Positions 20,401 through 28,371 of a stretch of DNA of 29,272 nucleotides are shown here, piece after piece. Source of the DNA: Lingula anatina (taxonomy: Eukaryota; Brachiopoda; Lingulata; Lingulida; Lingulidae); contig NW_019775458.1 of the NCBI RefSeq assembly GCF_001039355.2, positions 67,715-96,986 of the forward strand, in the 5' to 3' direction. A program made the translations under genes and the position numbers. The notes beneath the pieces are model-generated. The model saw only the letters and a list, made by a program, of their open reading frames with translations, was not told the origin of the DNA and did not search any database. How positions within the stretch are numbered: position 1 is the stretch's first letter; each line of letters begins with the position of its first letter.

Positions 20401-23055
20401 GCAATCTCAGTGTAGAACTTCCTCCATCCACTGCCCAGGTCCCCAAAATTGTTTCTAAATCACCAACACCAGGTGGCAGCAGTAATGACTGGACAACAGG
20501 TGGCACCACCAATGCTGTCTCTCCCAAGGTTGGAGCAAGTAAAGGTGCGGATAGGCCCTCCAGTGCTGTGGTGCCTGCTGTGTTAGGTGTACTTGGAGCA
20601 ATGATGTTGCTGGGTGTTGCGGCACTGTTGTATTGGTGGAGAAGGAGGCCGGGTTACAGTGAGCAGTTTTGATTATTTTAGAACTTCAGGAGTAACTCCA
20701 TGTTTTCCAAGGGCAAAAATTATAAAACTTTCACATACATGATTTTCTAATCACACATATTTTATTTCTAAATATTAATATAGCATTCGTATTGCTTTTA
20801 CTGCATACTGTAGCATAGAAATATAGAGTATGCTACTTTTTAATTTTGTTGTTACTTGTACCACTGAATAGGAAAGTTCTAATTTGAATAAATTATGACT
20901 TATAAAATACAGTACTCTTACCAGTATCTGTAAAATTCACAATTTTCCCCCACTGAAAAGATTGAGTAATTCCTGCACTAGTGGTAAAATATGACTGTCT
21001 GGAATGTTAATTCTGGTCCCTTGCAGAATGCCAGTAAAATTGAAGGCTTAATTTGTAGATTTGTTCAGTAATTGGCCATTTTTTCTGCATTTAGGCTAGT
21101 TAATTTTTTGATCTTGGAGAATTCAGTGAATGCACCAAAATTATTCGGAATTAATATAATAGTGCAGTCTAAATAATATGATGTTGACACTTTCTTGAGT
21201 ACTATATAATACGGTATAGACCAGCTTGAATAATACAATAATGCATGGCTTAATAGCATGTTTTTCTTTTTATTTAACAGGAATTTCTAGCGGGGACTCT
21301 GAGAAGCCACTGACTATTTACCCAAACAATAAGCCTAAAGATGGGAAAAAGATACCTTTGGTCACTGTGACCCCAAATCCCAATCCTCAGACCAGGATCA
21401 CCATGCCTGGTATGGCTGGAATTTGTAAAATCACACGTTAAGCATTAAATTCCTCTTCATGACAATTTAAAAAATTTATAATGCATGAAAACTAGCTGGG
21501 TGTGTATAAGAAACCATGAATGATTCATATTTCATTCCCTTGTTCACCTATCAAAGTTTTTGATACATGGTCTTTAAGTCACAAAATGCTGATTAATTAC
21601 AGAAATCTCTCTTACCTTAACATTATAAATTTCCCTTTATTAATTCTGCTGCCCCTTTATTTAGATGCAGGAAAACAGTACTTTGAGATCAGCAAAACAA
21701 AGACTGTGTTTTTGGTGTATTCGGATGACCATGAACGTCACAGAGAAGTAGTCATCAAATTTGCCAATTTCCTCAAGTTCCAATGTGGCTGCGATGTCAT
21801 CCTTGACCTTTGGTCACACCACGACATCATGTGCGAAATGAAAACGGGCTGGCTGACCAAAAGCTGTGATCGAGCAGACATCGTGCTTATCATCAACTCC
21901 GAGGGAGCTTACAAACGTTTCAGAGCACGGCAAAATGGAGAGGTGTATGACAAGCTTGAAAACCAGTCGCCAACATCTGACATGTATCTACAGGTGATCA
22001 CAATGATACGAGAGCGCTATTTCAAAGAGACTACTGTGCCATGTGCCAAGTATGTCAATGTGCACTTTGGTTATACACCCGACACTTACATCATTCCGGA
22101 CATCCAACCCAAATTCTTGCTAATGAACCACATGGAGAGCTTGTTCTTCCACATCCACGGTATAGAACAGTATCAACCAGGAAGCAAGTATACTGTTGAA
22201 GGGATCAGTGATCTGGATTATTATTCTCAGCCAGAGCAGAATCCAGAGGGAGTAAAGCTTTATCAGGCTATCAGAGAGGCAGAGAACTATTTTTCAGAAA
22301 ATAAGAACTGGTTCAGTGAAAGGTATGGTAAGCCAACGCCAGTGAGCGTTCCCCGATTGGGACGATCCTCTTCTCTGGACCCCTTAGACTCTGGCCTTGA
22401 GAGCCTCAGACCAGAGAATCGAGAGGAGCTCCACACAGGTTGTCATGACAACACAGCTTTGATGATAGACGAAGGCTTGGAATCAAGGCCACAGCTGTGG
22501 ATACCCCCCACTGAGCTACAACGAACATCTCCAGAGGATTTTTTGGGACCAGCCTCACCAACGCCTGAGGCTTTCCAATCGCCTCCCTCCTTTCACGTTG
22601 CACAGTCGTTAAATGCCCGACGTCAGCAGCAGAAGCAGCTGGAGGACAACAATTTAAAGCAAGGTCAAGGTCACCCTGTCTCTAATGGCTGTGTCAATAT
22701 TCCATCGCTCAAGGACTCACAGTTGCCCAATGGACATGGCCCACCAAAAATTTGGATACCCCCGACCGTTTCATTTGATGCACAGAGTAATGGCTGTCCT
22801 CAATTCATACCGCCAGATGACAGCAGCCATGATGGCGATTTCTCTCCTTACGAACCCCTGGCTACTCCGAAGTTCATACCCCCAGTCTTCCCAGATAATG
22901 CGAGCGCAACTTTCAGTGAACAGGTGAGGAATATCAATGAGGCAGGGTATGATGACTTTGACACATTGGTGGACAGTGGTGACTTGAGCAAACCAGCGGT
23001 CAACATTACTGAGGAAACAGCCTCAGTTGAGAGCATAGGAGGCGTCAGTTTATAA
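12763..23055 (+). CDS. IL17RA-like: Interleukin-17 receptor A-like protein (spliced; 10 visible exons, 5' end missing)
   Basis: Single-pass membrane receptor that should bind IL-17-type cytokines outside the cell and recruit SEFIR adaptors (Act1/CIKS class) inside. The ten exons join in one frame (2616 nt, 871 codons plus stop) using one copy of the duplicated exons 1-3. Numbering from the first visible codon: ectodomain 1-334 with the cysteine pattern LKCTASKNCLDAWI, which resembles the start of mature vertebrate IL-17RA, and five N-glycosylation sequons; Ser/Thr/Pro/Gly stalk about 297-333; membrane helix about 335-357 followed by WWRRR; SEFIR about 419-558 (VFLVYSDDHERH, ADIVLIINSEGAY); extension about 558-630 (HGIEQYQPGSKYTVEG), which matches the region after SEFIR in IL-17RA; disordered tail about 631-871. 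Length is close to human IL-17RA (866 aa). No signal peptide is visible, so at least one 5' exon is missing. The IL-17R family is secure; the RA subtype rests on remembered similarity. Confidence 0.88.
13218..13385 (+). CDS. IL-17R exon 2, copy A (ectodomain)
   Basis: 168-nt exon after the acceptor tttttgcag and before the donor gtaagaat. It encodes KNCLDAWISNLTNNN through YPAFNITWKAADN, with sequons at NLT and NIT. The Cys-Leu-Asp-x-Trp-Ile stretch and the later W-containing strand resemble the first fibronectin-like domain of IL-17RA. It is identical at every base to 16438-16605. Confidence 0.85.
13720..13856 (+). CDS. IL-17R exon 3, copy A (ectodomain)
   Basis: 137-nt exon after the acceptor cacctttcag and before the donor gtaagtga. 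It encodes AGFRYTKGFKVTILFLNGY through DADHMNQPR with sequon NMT. The alternation of strands around one Cys fits the first receptor domain. It ends at phase 0, so it can splice either to exon 4 (18073) or to exon 1 of copy B (15983). It differs from copy B by one silent base (AAC/AAT, Asn). Confidence 0.85.
14347..14427. repeat. Compound (CT)n-(CG)n-(CA)n microsatellite, copy A
   Basis: CT run, short CGCGCG, then a long CA run. The matching site in copy B (17556-17617) is shorter. Confidence 0.97.
14736..14736. other. Single unresolved base (n), probable contig join
   Basis: One n between the truncated end of copy A (…tttaaccctca) and the start of copy B. Copy A stops here inside an inverted-repeat element that is complete in copy B. 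Confidence 0.75.
15983..16010 (+). CDS. IL-17R exon 1 (28-nt micro-exon), copy B
   Basis: Exact repeat of 12763-12790 with the same acceptor and donor. In the simplest gene model this copy is used, because it lies on the same uninterrupted stretch of sequence as exon 4 onwards. Confidence 0.7.
16438..16605 (+). CDS. IL-17R exon 2, copy B (ectodomain)
   Basis: Exact repeat of 13218-13385: 168 nt, phase 1 in and phase 1 out, encoding the first part of the N-terminal receptor domain. The downstream intron has a longer GT microsatellite than copy A and lacks a short segment present there near 13524-13550, as expected for alleles or recent duplicates. Confidence 0.85.
16921..17057 (+). CDS. IL-17R exon 3, copy B (ectodomain)
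   Basis: 137 nt, acceptor cacctttcag, donor gtaagtga. Same protein as copy A. It is followed by an intron of about 1 kb (17058-18072) that holds a CT/CA microsatellite and a foldback element before exon 4. Confidence 0.87.
17556..17617. repeat. Compound (CT)n-(CA)n microsatellite, copy B
   Basis: Counterpart of 14347-14427 with fewer CA units and GCAC interruptions. Confidence 0.97.
17717..18055. mobile_element. Foldback element next to exon 4
   Basis: The left arm from about 17744 (CATTCAGAACAGAGAATTCG, later CTGATCCGCC, CCCTACTTCAAAAGCAATG) is matched in reverse complement by 17916-18028 (CATCGTTTTTGAAGTGGGG, GACGGATCTGTTAG, TCTGAATG). The spacer is about 55 bp. It ends about 15 bp before the first base of exon 4. 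Its left half is also at 14531-14729, where copy A stops. Confidence 0.75.
18073..18211 (+). CDS. IL-17R exon 4 (ectodomain)
   Basis: 139-nt exon after the acceptor cttgtgtttcag and before the donor gtgggttt. It begins at phase 0 and encodes PMFHFFINNLPESTDCWVQV through HMFQSTLAKDK, with three cysteines. The pattern F-x-F then a Pro-rich strand (SLPMPSPDRTQP) resembles the end of the first IL-17RA domain. It is present once only; it is outside the duplicated block. Confidence 0.87.
18212..18831. other. Intron 4
   Basis: Non-coding; contains a CA microsatellite at about 18327-18351 and A-rich tracts. Nothing else recognised. Confidence 0.85.
18832..18998 (+). CDS. IL-17R exon 5 (ectodomain, second domain)
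   Basis: 167 nt, acceptor ttgctttcag, donor gtaagtgt. The first base of its Asp codon comes from exon 4. It encodes DPNTLSGALWYTTIRLQIK through KKIKSNDVYE, with beta-strand character and the sequon NET. It probably forms the start of the second, membrane-proximal receptor domain. It ends at phase 0. Confidence 0.88.
19222..19275 (+). CDS. IL-17R exon 6 (ectodomain)
   Basis: 54-nt exon (18 codons, phase 0 in and out) between acceptor ttaaattccag and donor gtaactat. It encodes NDPRTYFPTPCPGRYKIW. It is short but has good splice sites and keeps the frame. Being a whole number of codons, it could be skipped without a frameshift. Confidence 0.8.
19276..19818. other. Intron 6
   Basis: AT-rich, no features recognised. 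An open frame on the minus strand over 19174-19464 also covers exon 6 and has no known domain. Confidence 0.8.
19819..19930 (+). CDS. IL-17R exon 7 (cysteine-rich part of ectodomain)
   Basis: 112 nt, acceptor ccttttcag, donor gtgaggac. It encodes VTPKHTMGKLNN through LEFEIK with four closely spaced cysteines (CVC, then C and C) and ends at phase 1. The cysteines fit the disulphide-bonded second domain that precedes the stalk. Failure to splice here would add about 27 residues and then stop, giving a soluble ectodomain. Confidence 0.86.
19931..20367. other. Intron 7
   Basis: AT-rich; short ATAATGATATAAT repeats at about 20037-20062. Nothing else recognised. Confidence 0.85.
20368..20658 (+). 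CDS. IL-17R exon 8 (stalk and transmembrane helix)
   Basis: 291 nt, acceptor atttcattccag, donor gtgagcag. It encodes the last ectodomain cysteine, a stalk rich in Ser, Thr, Gly and Pro (SPTPGGSSNDWTTGGTTNAV and on), and a membrane helix AVVPAVLGVLGAMMLLGVAA followed by LLYWWRRR, a typical stop-transfer sequence. Phase 1 at both ends, so skipping it would remove the membrane anchor but keep the frame. If the donor is not used, translation stops after YSEQF. Confidence 0.92.
20659..21280. other. Intron 8
   Basis: AT-rich, no repeats or genes recognised. If retained, it ends the protein just after the membrane helix. Confidence 0.85.
21281..21409 (+). CDS. IL-17R exon 9 (juxtamembrane cytoplasmic linker)
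   Basis: 129 nt (43 codons), acceptor tttatttaacag, donor gtatggct. It encodes ISSGDSEKPLTIYPNNKPKD through NPQTRITMP, a basic and Pro-rich linker between the membrane and SEFIR. Phase 1 at both ends, so it is skippable in frame. Confidence 0.88.
21665..23055 (+). CDS. IL-17R exon 10 (SEFIR domain, extension and long tail; stop codon)
   Basis: 1391-nt terminal coding exon after the acceptor cctttatttag, ending in TAA at 23053-23055. It encodes 463 residues. Residues 11-150 of the exon are the SEFIR domain: box 1 KTKTVFLVYSDDHERHREVV, then CGCDVILDLW, then GWLTKSCDRADIVLIINSEG. Residues 150-222 match the extension C-terminal to SEFIR in IL-17RA (MNHMESLFFHIHGIEQYQPG, then LYQAIREAENYF). The remaining 240 residues are Pro/Ser/Gln-rich and look disordered. 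They carry four W/F-I-P-P motifs and two DSGxxS motifs. Vertebrate IL-17RA also encodes most of its cytoplasmic region in a large last exon (from memory). Confidence 0.96.
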
Positions 23056-24875
23056 TAGCTGAGTCACAGTGATATACTATTACTAGTATTATATATTTGG
23101 TATATACAGTATACAATCTATGAGCAAATAATTATATGTAACATAAATGTACAGAGTATAATATTGTAGCGTGGAGATATTCTTAATCAGAAAGGACATG
23201 AATTTTAACAGTGGTACATGTAATTGTTTACACTGATTACATGTCCCATTTTCCCCTATTTTGATATTTTTTAATCCCAGTCTGTGGCCAGCTTGAAATT
23301 AAATGTGATTGCCTGAAATTGGTATTGGCCACAAATAGGCCTTGTGTTCAATCTAAAAAAGTACTTGAATTTTACCATCACACTAGTAATGTGTGGAATC
23401 AGAATAACTGTTAGTATAATATTATACAGAAATCTGCAAGTTTAGAATTTTGCAATAGAAGACAGTTGAAAACAAGTCTTTAGACTTACACATTTTTGTA
23501 TTTGATATTTGGATCTGAAAAGAATTTTTTAAAAGGTGTTTACAGCATGGTGGGCGGGGGAGGACACATGAAGTGCTTTGTTATGACCATGGCTCCCCCA
23601 TGCAGTTTTTAAACTGACTTAAATTTCAGACTCTGACAGTGAAGGGGAGCATGGTGGGAAATGCTTTATGAATTCAAATAAGTTTTAATAAAAATTGGAG
23701 ATATATTATTATAATCATGAGCAATGGGCAGTGCTGCTGTACTTTATTACTTCATGTAATGTGATGATATTTATTATTAATAGTGTTACCTTCTTTATTT
23801 AGAGGCATTTTAGGTTCGAAATAAGAGTAACTGAAATGACTTTTGAGATTTCTTTATGGCAATGAATATATCTAGGTTGGTACAGATTTATTTTGTAATA
23901 CGTTATGAAAGCAAACTACTTATTATCTCAAGGTTTTGTATTCCTTTATTCAGTAGGTATACCCAATGTAGATATTAATGATCTTTTTATTTTTCACAAT
24001 CTCTAAGCCCACTATCAGACATGGGGAAACTGGCTGTCCAACAGGTCCGACCTCCAGAAATGCCAGAGGACCTGCAATATTCTTGATATGGCAGGTTCTT
24101 GGGACTGGGAAGGTTTTTGTGAAAATTCAGTACGTAAAAATAAACCACATGATAGCATAGACAAATGAAAGTGAAATGCTTAGTTCCGACCAGTGCAGAA
24201 TTCAGAGGAACTGCAGATTTCTTGTAGTGTGGCATACCTTTAGTATTTCCAATGTCTTCCCCATGTCTGCCACTAGTGTAAATTTGCTGAATCAGATGCC
24301 AGGAGAAATTCCCGGCCTCTGGCTGGAGATTTTCATTCATATTATTTGCATACTTACAGATATAATATTGTTTTGTTTACTTATTCTTATGTGATAATAC
24401 CCAGTAGGGCATTGACCTCTTTGATGTAGAAATACGTATTCAGAAAGTTATATCTTCTTTATATTTTTTACACTCATTGTTTCGTTATAAGATTTGCTTA
24501 GATGTGTGGTATAGAGCAATATGAGGAAATTGTATGGTGAATGGATGGCAAGTAGTTGATAATTTTTTATTCAGTCTTTATTCAGCTGCACTGTAGTACT
24601 TGTTATTAGTCACTGTATTTTTGACAGACAAAAATATATCCAGTTTATAAATTTGCAAAAAAATTTTTAATTGCTTTACACTTTTGATATTTTGGTTTAT
24701 ACCTGTATTGAAATAGATGTTGCACTTCGGTTTAATTTTCATTTTAAAATTCCATATTGCTCATTTTGTCTCCACTTTCCTGTGTTGTACAGTGGTTCTA
24801 ATGCACATGCAAAGTACATTGTAAAGCAGTACGCTTCTTCATGGTTGCAATGGAAATTGTCCAAGATATCTGAAA
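23056..24875. other. 3' UTR and non-coding flank
   Basis: Contains the candidate poly(A) signal. Around 24015-24275 are short inverted words (AGACATGGGGAA and CTTCCCCATGTCT), perhaps a decayed foldback element. No second gene seen. Confidence 0.6.
23687..23692 (+). promoter_or_regulatory. Candidate poly(A) signal AATAAA
   Basis: The clearest canonical AATAAA hexamer in the 3' flank of the receptor, about 630 bp past the stop codon and followed by AT-rich sequence. The transcript end was not otherwise identifiable. Confidence 0.45.
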
Positions 24876-25086
24876 GGGTGCATTCCATATCTAGCCCTGT
24901 ATGGAGTCTCACTAGATTACTGCCAGCTTGGCCAGCTTAAACGTCTGTCCCGCCTACTAAAAGCTGTAAGGGGGTAATTAACTATGGTGCGCGCTCGGCT
25001 GACTGCAATTTAGTGTGAAGCCCCAGGGAGTTAGGTCAATCTAAATCTAAATCTCTGGATGGATCTAAATCTCTGGGAATGCACCC
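24876..25086. mobile_element. Foldback MITE, family F1, 211 bp
   Basis: Perfect 11-bp terminal inverted repeat GGGTGCATTCC / GGAATGCACCC. The interior contains GTCTGTCCCGCCTACTAAAA then GCTGTAAGGGGG, matching the complement of the 11298 element, and GCCCCAGGGAGTTAGGTC, the shared subterminal motif. No clear target duplication. Confidence 0.75.
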
Positions 25087-25699
25087 ATAGACTGTACACA
25101 TACAAATAGCATGTAATCAAGTGAGATTTCACTTAATTATCTTTAAGGAAGGCTGTCTGAGGTTTGTACAGATTAGGCATCAAATAAGATATCCTTCAGT
25201 ATTTCAATAATAGGGAAAATGCCATTATTTTGTTGTGAAAAATTTTTGTATGTAAAAATTGTCATGTACACAGTTTATTGTAGAATTATTCATATACAGT
25301 GTCATCTGTAACATTAAATTTTGTCATATTAGTAAGTTATAAAATTATATTTAAATGTTTGCTTGTTGTCTGTGAGAACTTTAAAGTATATAATTCATTA
25401 GATTTAAGGAAGGTAGATAACAAGTTCTAGCTCACAACTTGACAAATATTATGATTATGCATGTCTTCCAGGTGATAAAAGTGCGTTGGCCCTAATAAAA
25501 GACATGTTTTAAGTCTTCAGGCACCCTTTTCACAAAGTACTTAAGACTGAAAAAAGGTCCAAATTGTTAGGCCAAAACTAAGCTAGGACTGAAGTTTATA
25601 ATCATTATAATCCAATTAAATGAATGCTAGAATTATTATTACAAGAAAGAAATGCTTTGTGTTACAGCATTCTGGACATTTAATAGACATTTAGGTCTA
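25087..25699. other. Non-coding stretch
   Basis: AT-rich; nothing recognised. Confidence 0.6.
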
Positions 25700-25934
25700 A
25701 GGGCTCATTCCCTATGAACTTATTCATCTACGTAGATTGATCCAACTCACTGTTGACTCTCCCTTATTACAAACATGCCTCCTCCTGGTGAAGACTAGAA
25801 TACAGAAAAGCTGGTTATTATGAGTACATTGGAAATGAGGTATGTTAATCTGTTAATGTGATTGCATTCAGCAAGAGTCCCTGCAGAGTTGGATTCATGT
25901 ATGTAGAGCAATAGTTTCATTGGGAATGAGCCCT
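25700..25934. mobile_element. Foldback MITE, family F1, 235 bp, TA target duplication
   Basis: Terminal inverted repeat AGGGCTCATTCCC / GGGAATGAGCCCT, flanked by TA on both sides (25698-25699, 25935-25936). The symmetry continues inwards (ATGAAC…, GATTGATCCAACTC and the complement of GAGTTGGATTC), linking it to the other F1 copies. Confidence 0.8.
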
Positions 25935-25936
25935 TA

Positions 25937-26133
25937 TTGACCAACTTTTTGCTTAACGTTTTTTTTTCTCTACTTGGCTCCATATAACTCTTTTGTAGAG
26001 GTTTTTGTTTGTATTAGCTTGATAACATATCATATTTTTTAATGTGGATGTTTAGGTATGCTAGGCACGGAGTGAAATTGAAAAATAGGTTGTGCTGATA
26101 CAGAATGTAATTAACTCTCTTTTGACTCTTCAC

Positions 26134-26198
<65 letters not shown>

Positions 26199-27652
26199 TT
26201 ATTATCTCGGTCCCTTCCATGTTTGATGATATTTGCATCTACTTGCACTTTTGTCATGGCAATTCCTAATCCCCCATTTTTGCTAGAAGAAAAGGGGAGG
26301 GAATAGTATAATATCCTGGAAAATACAGTATATGTTATCAGTTTGTCGAACAGATATTATATTTTTGTACCCAAGATATATGTTAGACGGATTTAACACT
26401 TTGGACTTTCTTCAGTACCATATATAGGGCGCGACTGAATGACAGTTATTGAGGTGAATGAGAGGTTATTGAGGAGTATCGACCCTCATTTGTGCAAAAG
26501 ATTTATAGAAAGGGAAAAAGACCTAATGCTGATTATGTCGACTTCTCAAGTAATATCGTTATCATATGATAACAAGATGTATGGCAATCATACAGAAAGT
26601 GAAATAGAATTTTTTTTGCTATTAATTATGCTGATTAAGTGTAGATCAAATAAATAAAGAAATGTGAGCATTGAGCTCTACATTTTAATGACTTCCCATT
26701 TTTAATTTCATTATATCTACTTTTCACAATAAAACAGTTAAAACTATATACTTTTGTTTTTGTTTCAATATTAGAGCCAGTAGGGAAATGGTCTAATGAG
26801 CATGTTTTGTCTATGCATGGCAACTGCATTAAAGGACAATGGTCTCACCGTCAGAATGGCCTGAACGGAACATATTCTTTAGAAAACATGCCCAGCTAAC
26901 GATATCTTTATCCAAATACACAAATTAAAAGCTCATTTTGTAAATTTTTGGCTTTAAAAAACGTCCTATTTGCTCGGCCTGGGAGTTAATGAGCTACGTG
27001 GTCACGTGGTCCGATGACGACAATCGTGCCACCGCAGAAGAAAGCGTGCTTAGCTGTTGAGCTGCATTGTCTACTTGTAAGATGACTTTTCTGCTTCTGA
27101 AAAAAGTTAAATCTCATTCAAATCTCTTACCCGAGGGGTCTAAATCCTCGTGAAGATGTGTAAAACCATTTCCCGTCTATTCAATTCTTTAACAAAAATT
27201 TAATTATGGTTATCCGAAGTTATACAAAACACTGCATTTGAATGAGTTAAGGTACTGTTGATTATTGCATATGAGGTCCATGTTATTTGTGAAATTCAAT
27301 TTATTTAATTAAACCGCTGACACCCCGTCCTGTATACTTTTATTAAACTGAGGTAAACAATGCCTGAAATCATAAATACTTTAACAAAGTAATTAGCATA
27401 AGTGGGTAAAGCGCTACGTGTTTTTTTTTAATTGCAGCAACCAGTTGATTTATTTGAACCGCCAGATCATTTCGACATTTTATTGTCTTAATCGAACTAT
27501 TCGGGTGAATGTCACACTGAACAAAAAAAAATATTGAAAAATTGGAACCCAAAGTAGGTACCGTAGGGAACGTAGACTCTGGTTCAGGGCACCAGACTGT
27601 GTATCGACAGCGCGTTCCCTGGGGCTCTGTGTGTGTGTGTGTGGGGGGGGGG
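25937..27652. other. Non-coding stretch with long T tract
   Basis: A 62-base T tract at 26135-26196, possibly the poly(A) of a minus-strand retroposed element, though no body is recognised. Around 26990-27060 the sequence is less AT-rich (CACGTGGTCCGATGACGACA) but has no open frame or splice sites that I can defend. Confidence 0.55.
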
Positions 27653-27800
27653 NNNNNNNNNNNNNNNNNNNNNNNNNNNNNNNNNNNNNNNNNNNNNNNN
27701 NNNNNNNNNNNNNNNNNNNNNNNNNNNNNNNNNNNNNNNNNNNNNNNNNNNNNNNNNNNNNNNNNNNNNNNNNNNNNNNNNNNNNNNNNNNNNNNNNNNN
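27653..27800. other. Assembly gap (148 N) between G tracts
   Basis: 148 n bounded by a GT run plus 10 G on the left and 11 G on the right. Reading frames crossing it are meaningless. Confidence 0.99.
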
Positions 27801-27832
27801 GGGGGGGGGGGTCGCGCGTTCGTCGTTTTATA

Positions 27833-28371
27833 CCCCCGTCACCCTAGAGGCGGAATGAGCAAGAATGCCGTCAGAAAGCCAATTCTTTGTGCGTACCTGG
27901 ATATTCGAAGTGCATTCCAAATATTTTTACCCTTTCTTGTGGCCGGCCCGAATGTTTTGCTCATTTTAAAAACTTTCGAAGTGCATTCCAAGTGGAAAAT
28001 TATCGAATGGCATTTGAATAGTATTCTAACTGCACTATGACTTCATACTAAATATTCTCACGGCATTCCGACAGCATTCGAAACATTCTGCTCACATTCG
28101 AGGAGGAACCGAAATGGCAAGACACTTCAAATCCTGCTAGAATGAGCCAGAATGCAACTCGAATGCATCTCGATCCTACTTCAGCCAGCAACCGAACTAC
28201 ACTCGTACGACATTCGAAATGTATTCTAAATATTCTGACTGCATTCTGACATTCTTACAAGAATTTTGGTCAATTTGAAATTTCTTCCCGAATGTAGTAC
28301 GAATTTTTAAATTTAGTCATTCCTGCTGGTTCTGCTTGATTCCTGCTGATTCCGAATAAGTATGACGGGGG
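27833..28371. mobile_element. GCATTC-word element, second copy
   Basis: Ends CCCCCGTCACCCTAGAGGCG and …CCGAATAAGTATGACGGGGG are inverted. Internal segments align with the 3702-4401 element (TTTCGAAGTGCATTCCAAGT; ACAGCATTCGAAACATT; GGAACCGAAATGGCAAG). Eight exact GCATTC/GAATGC words. Confidence 0.75.

Noticed and set aside
23987-24340. 117-codon minus-strand open frame
   Set aside because: No known domain; overlaps decayed inverted-repeat sequence downstream of the receptor.
26135-26196. Poly-T as the tail of a retroposed gene
   Set aside because: No coding or SINE-like body is recognisable on either side.
27542-28040. Open frames crossing the N gap
   Set aside because: They exist only because N is read through; not evidence of coding.
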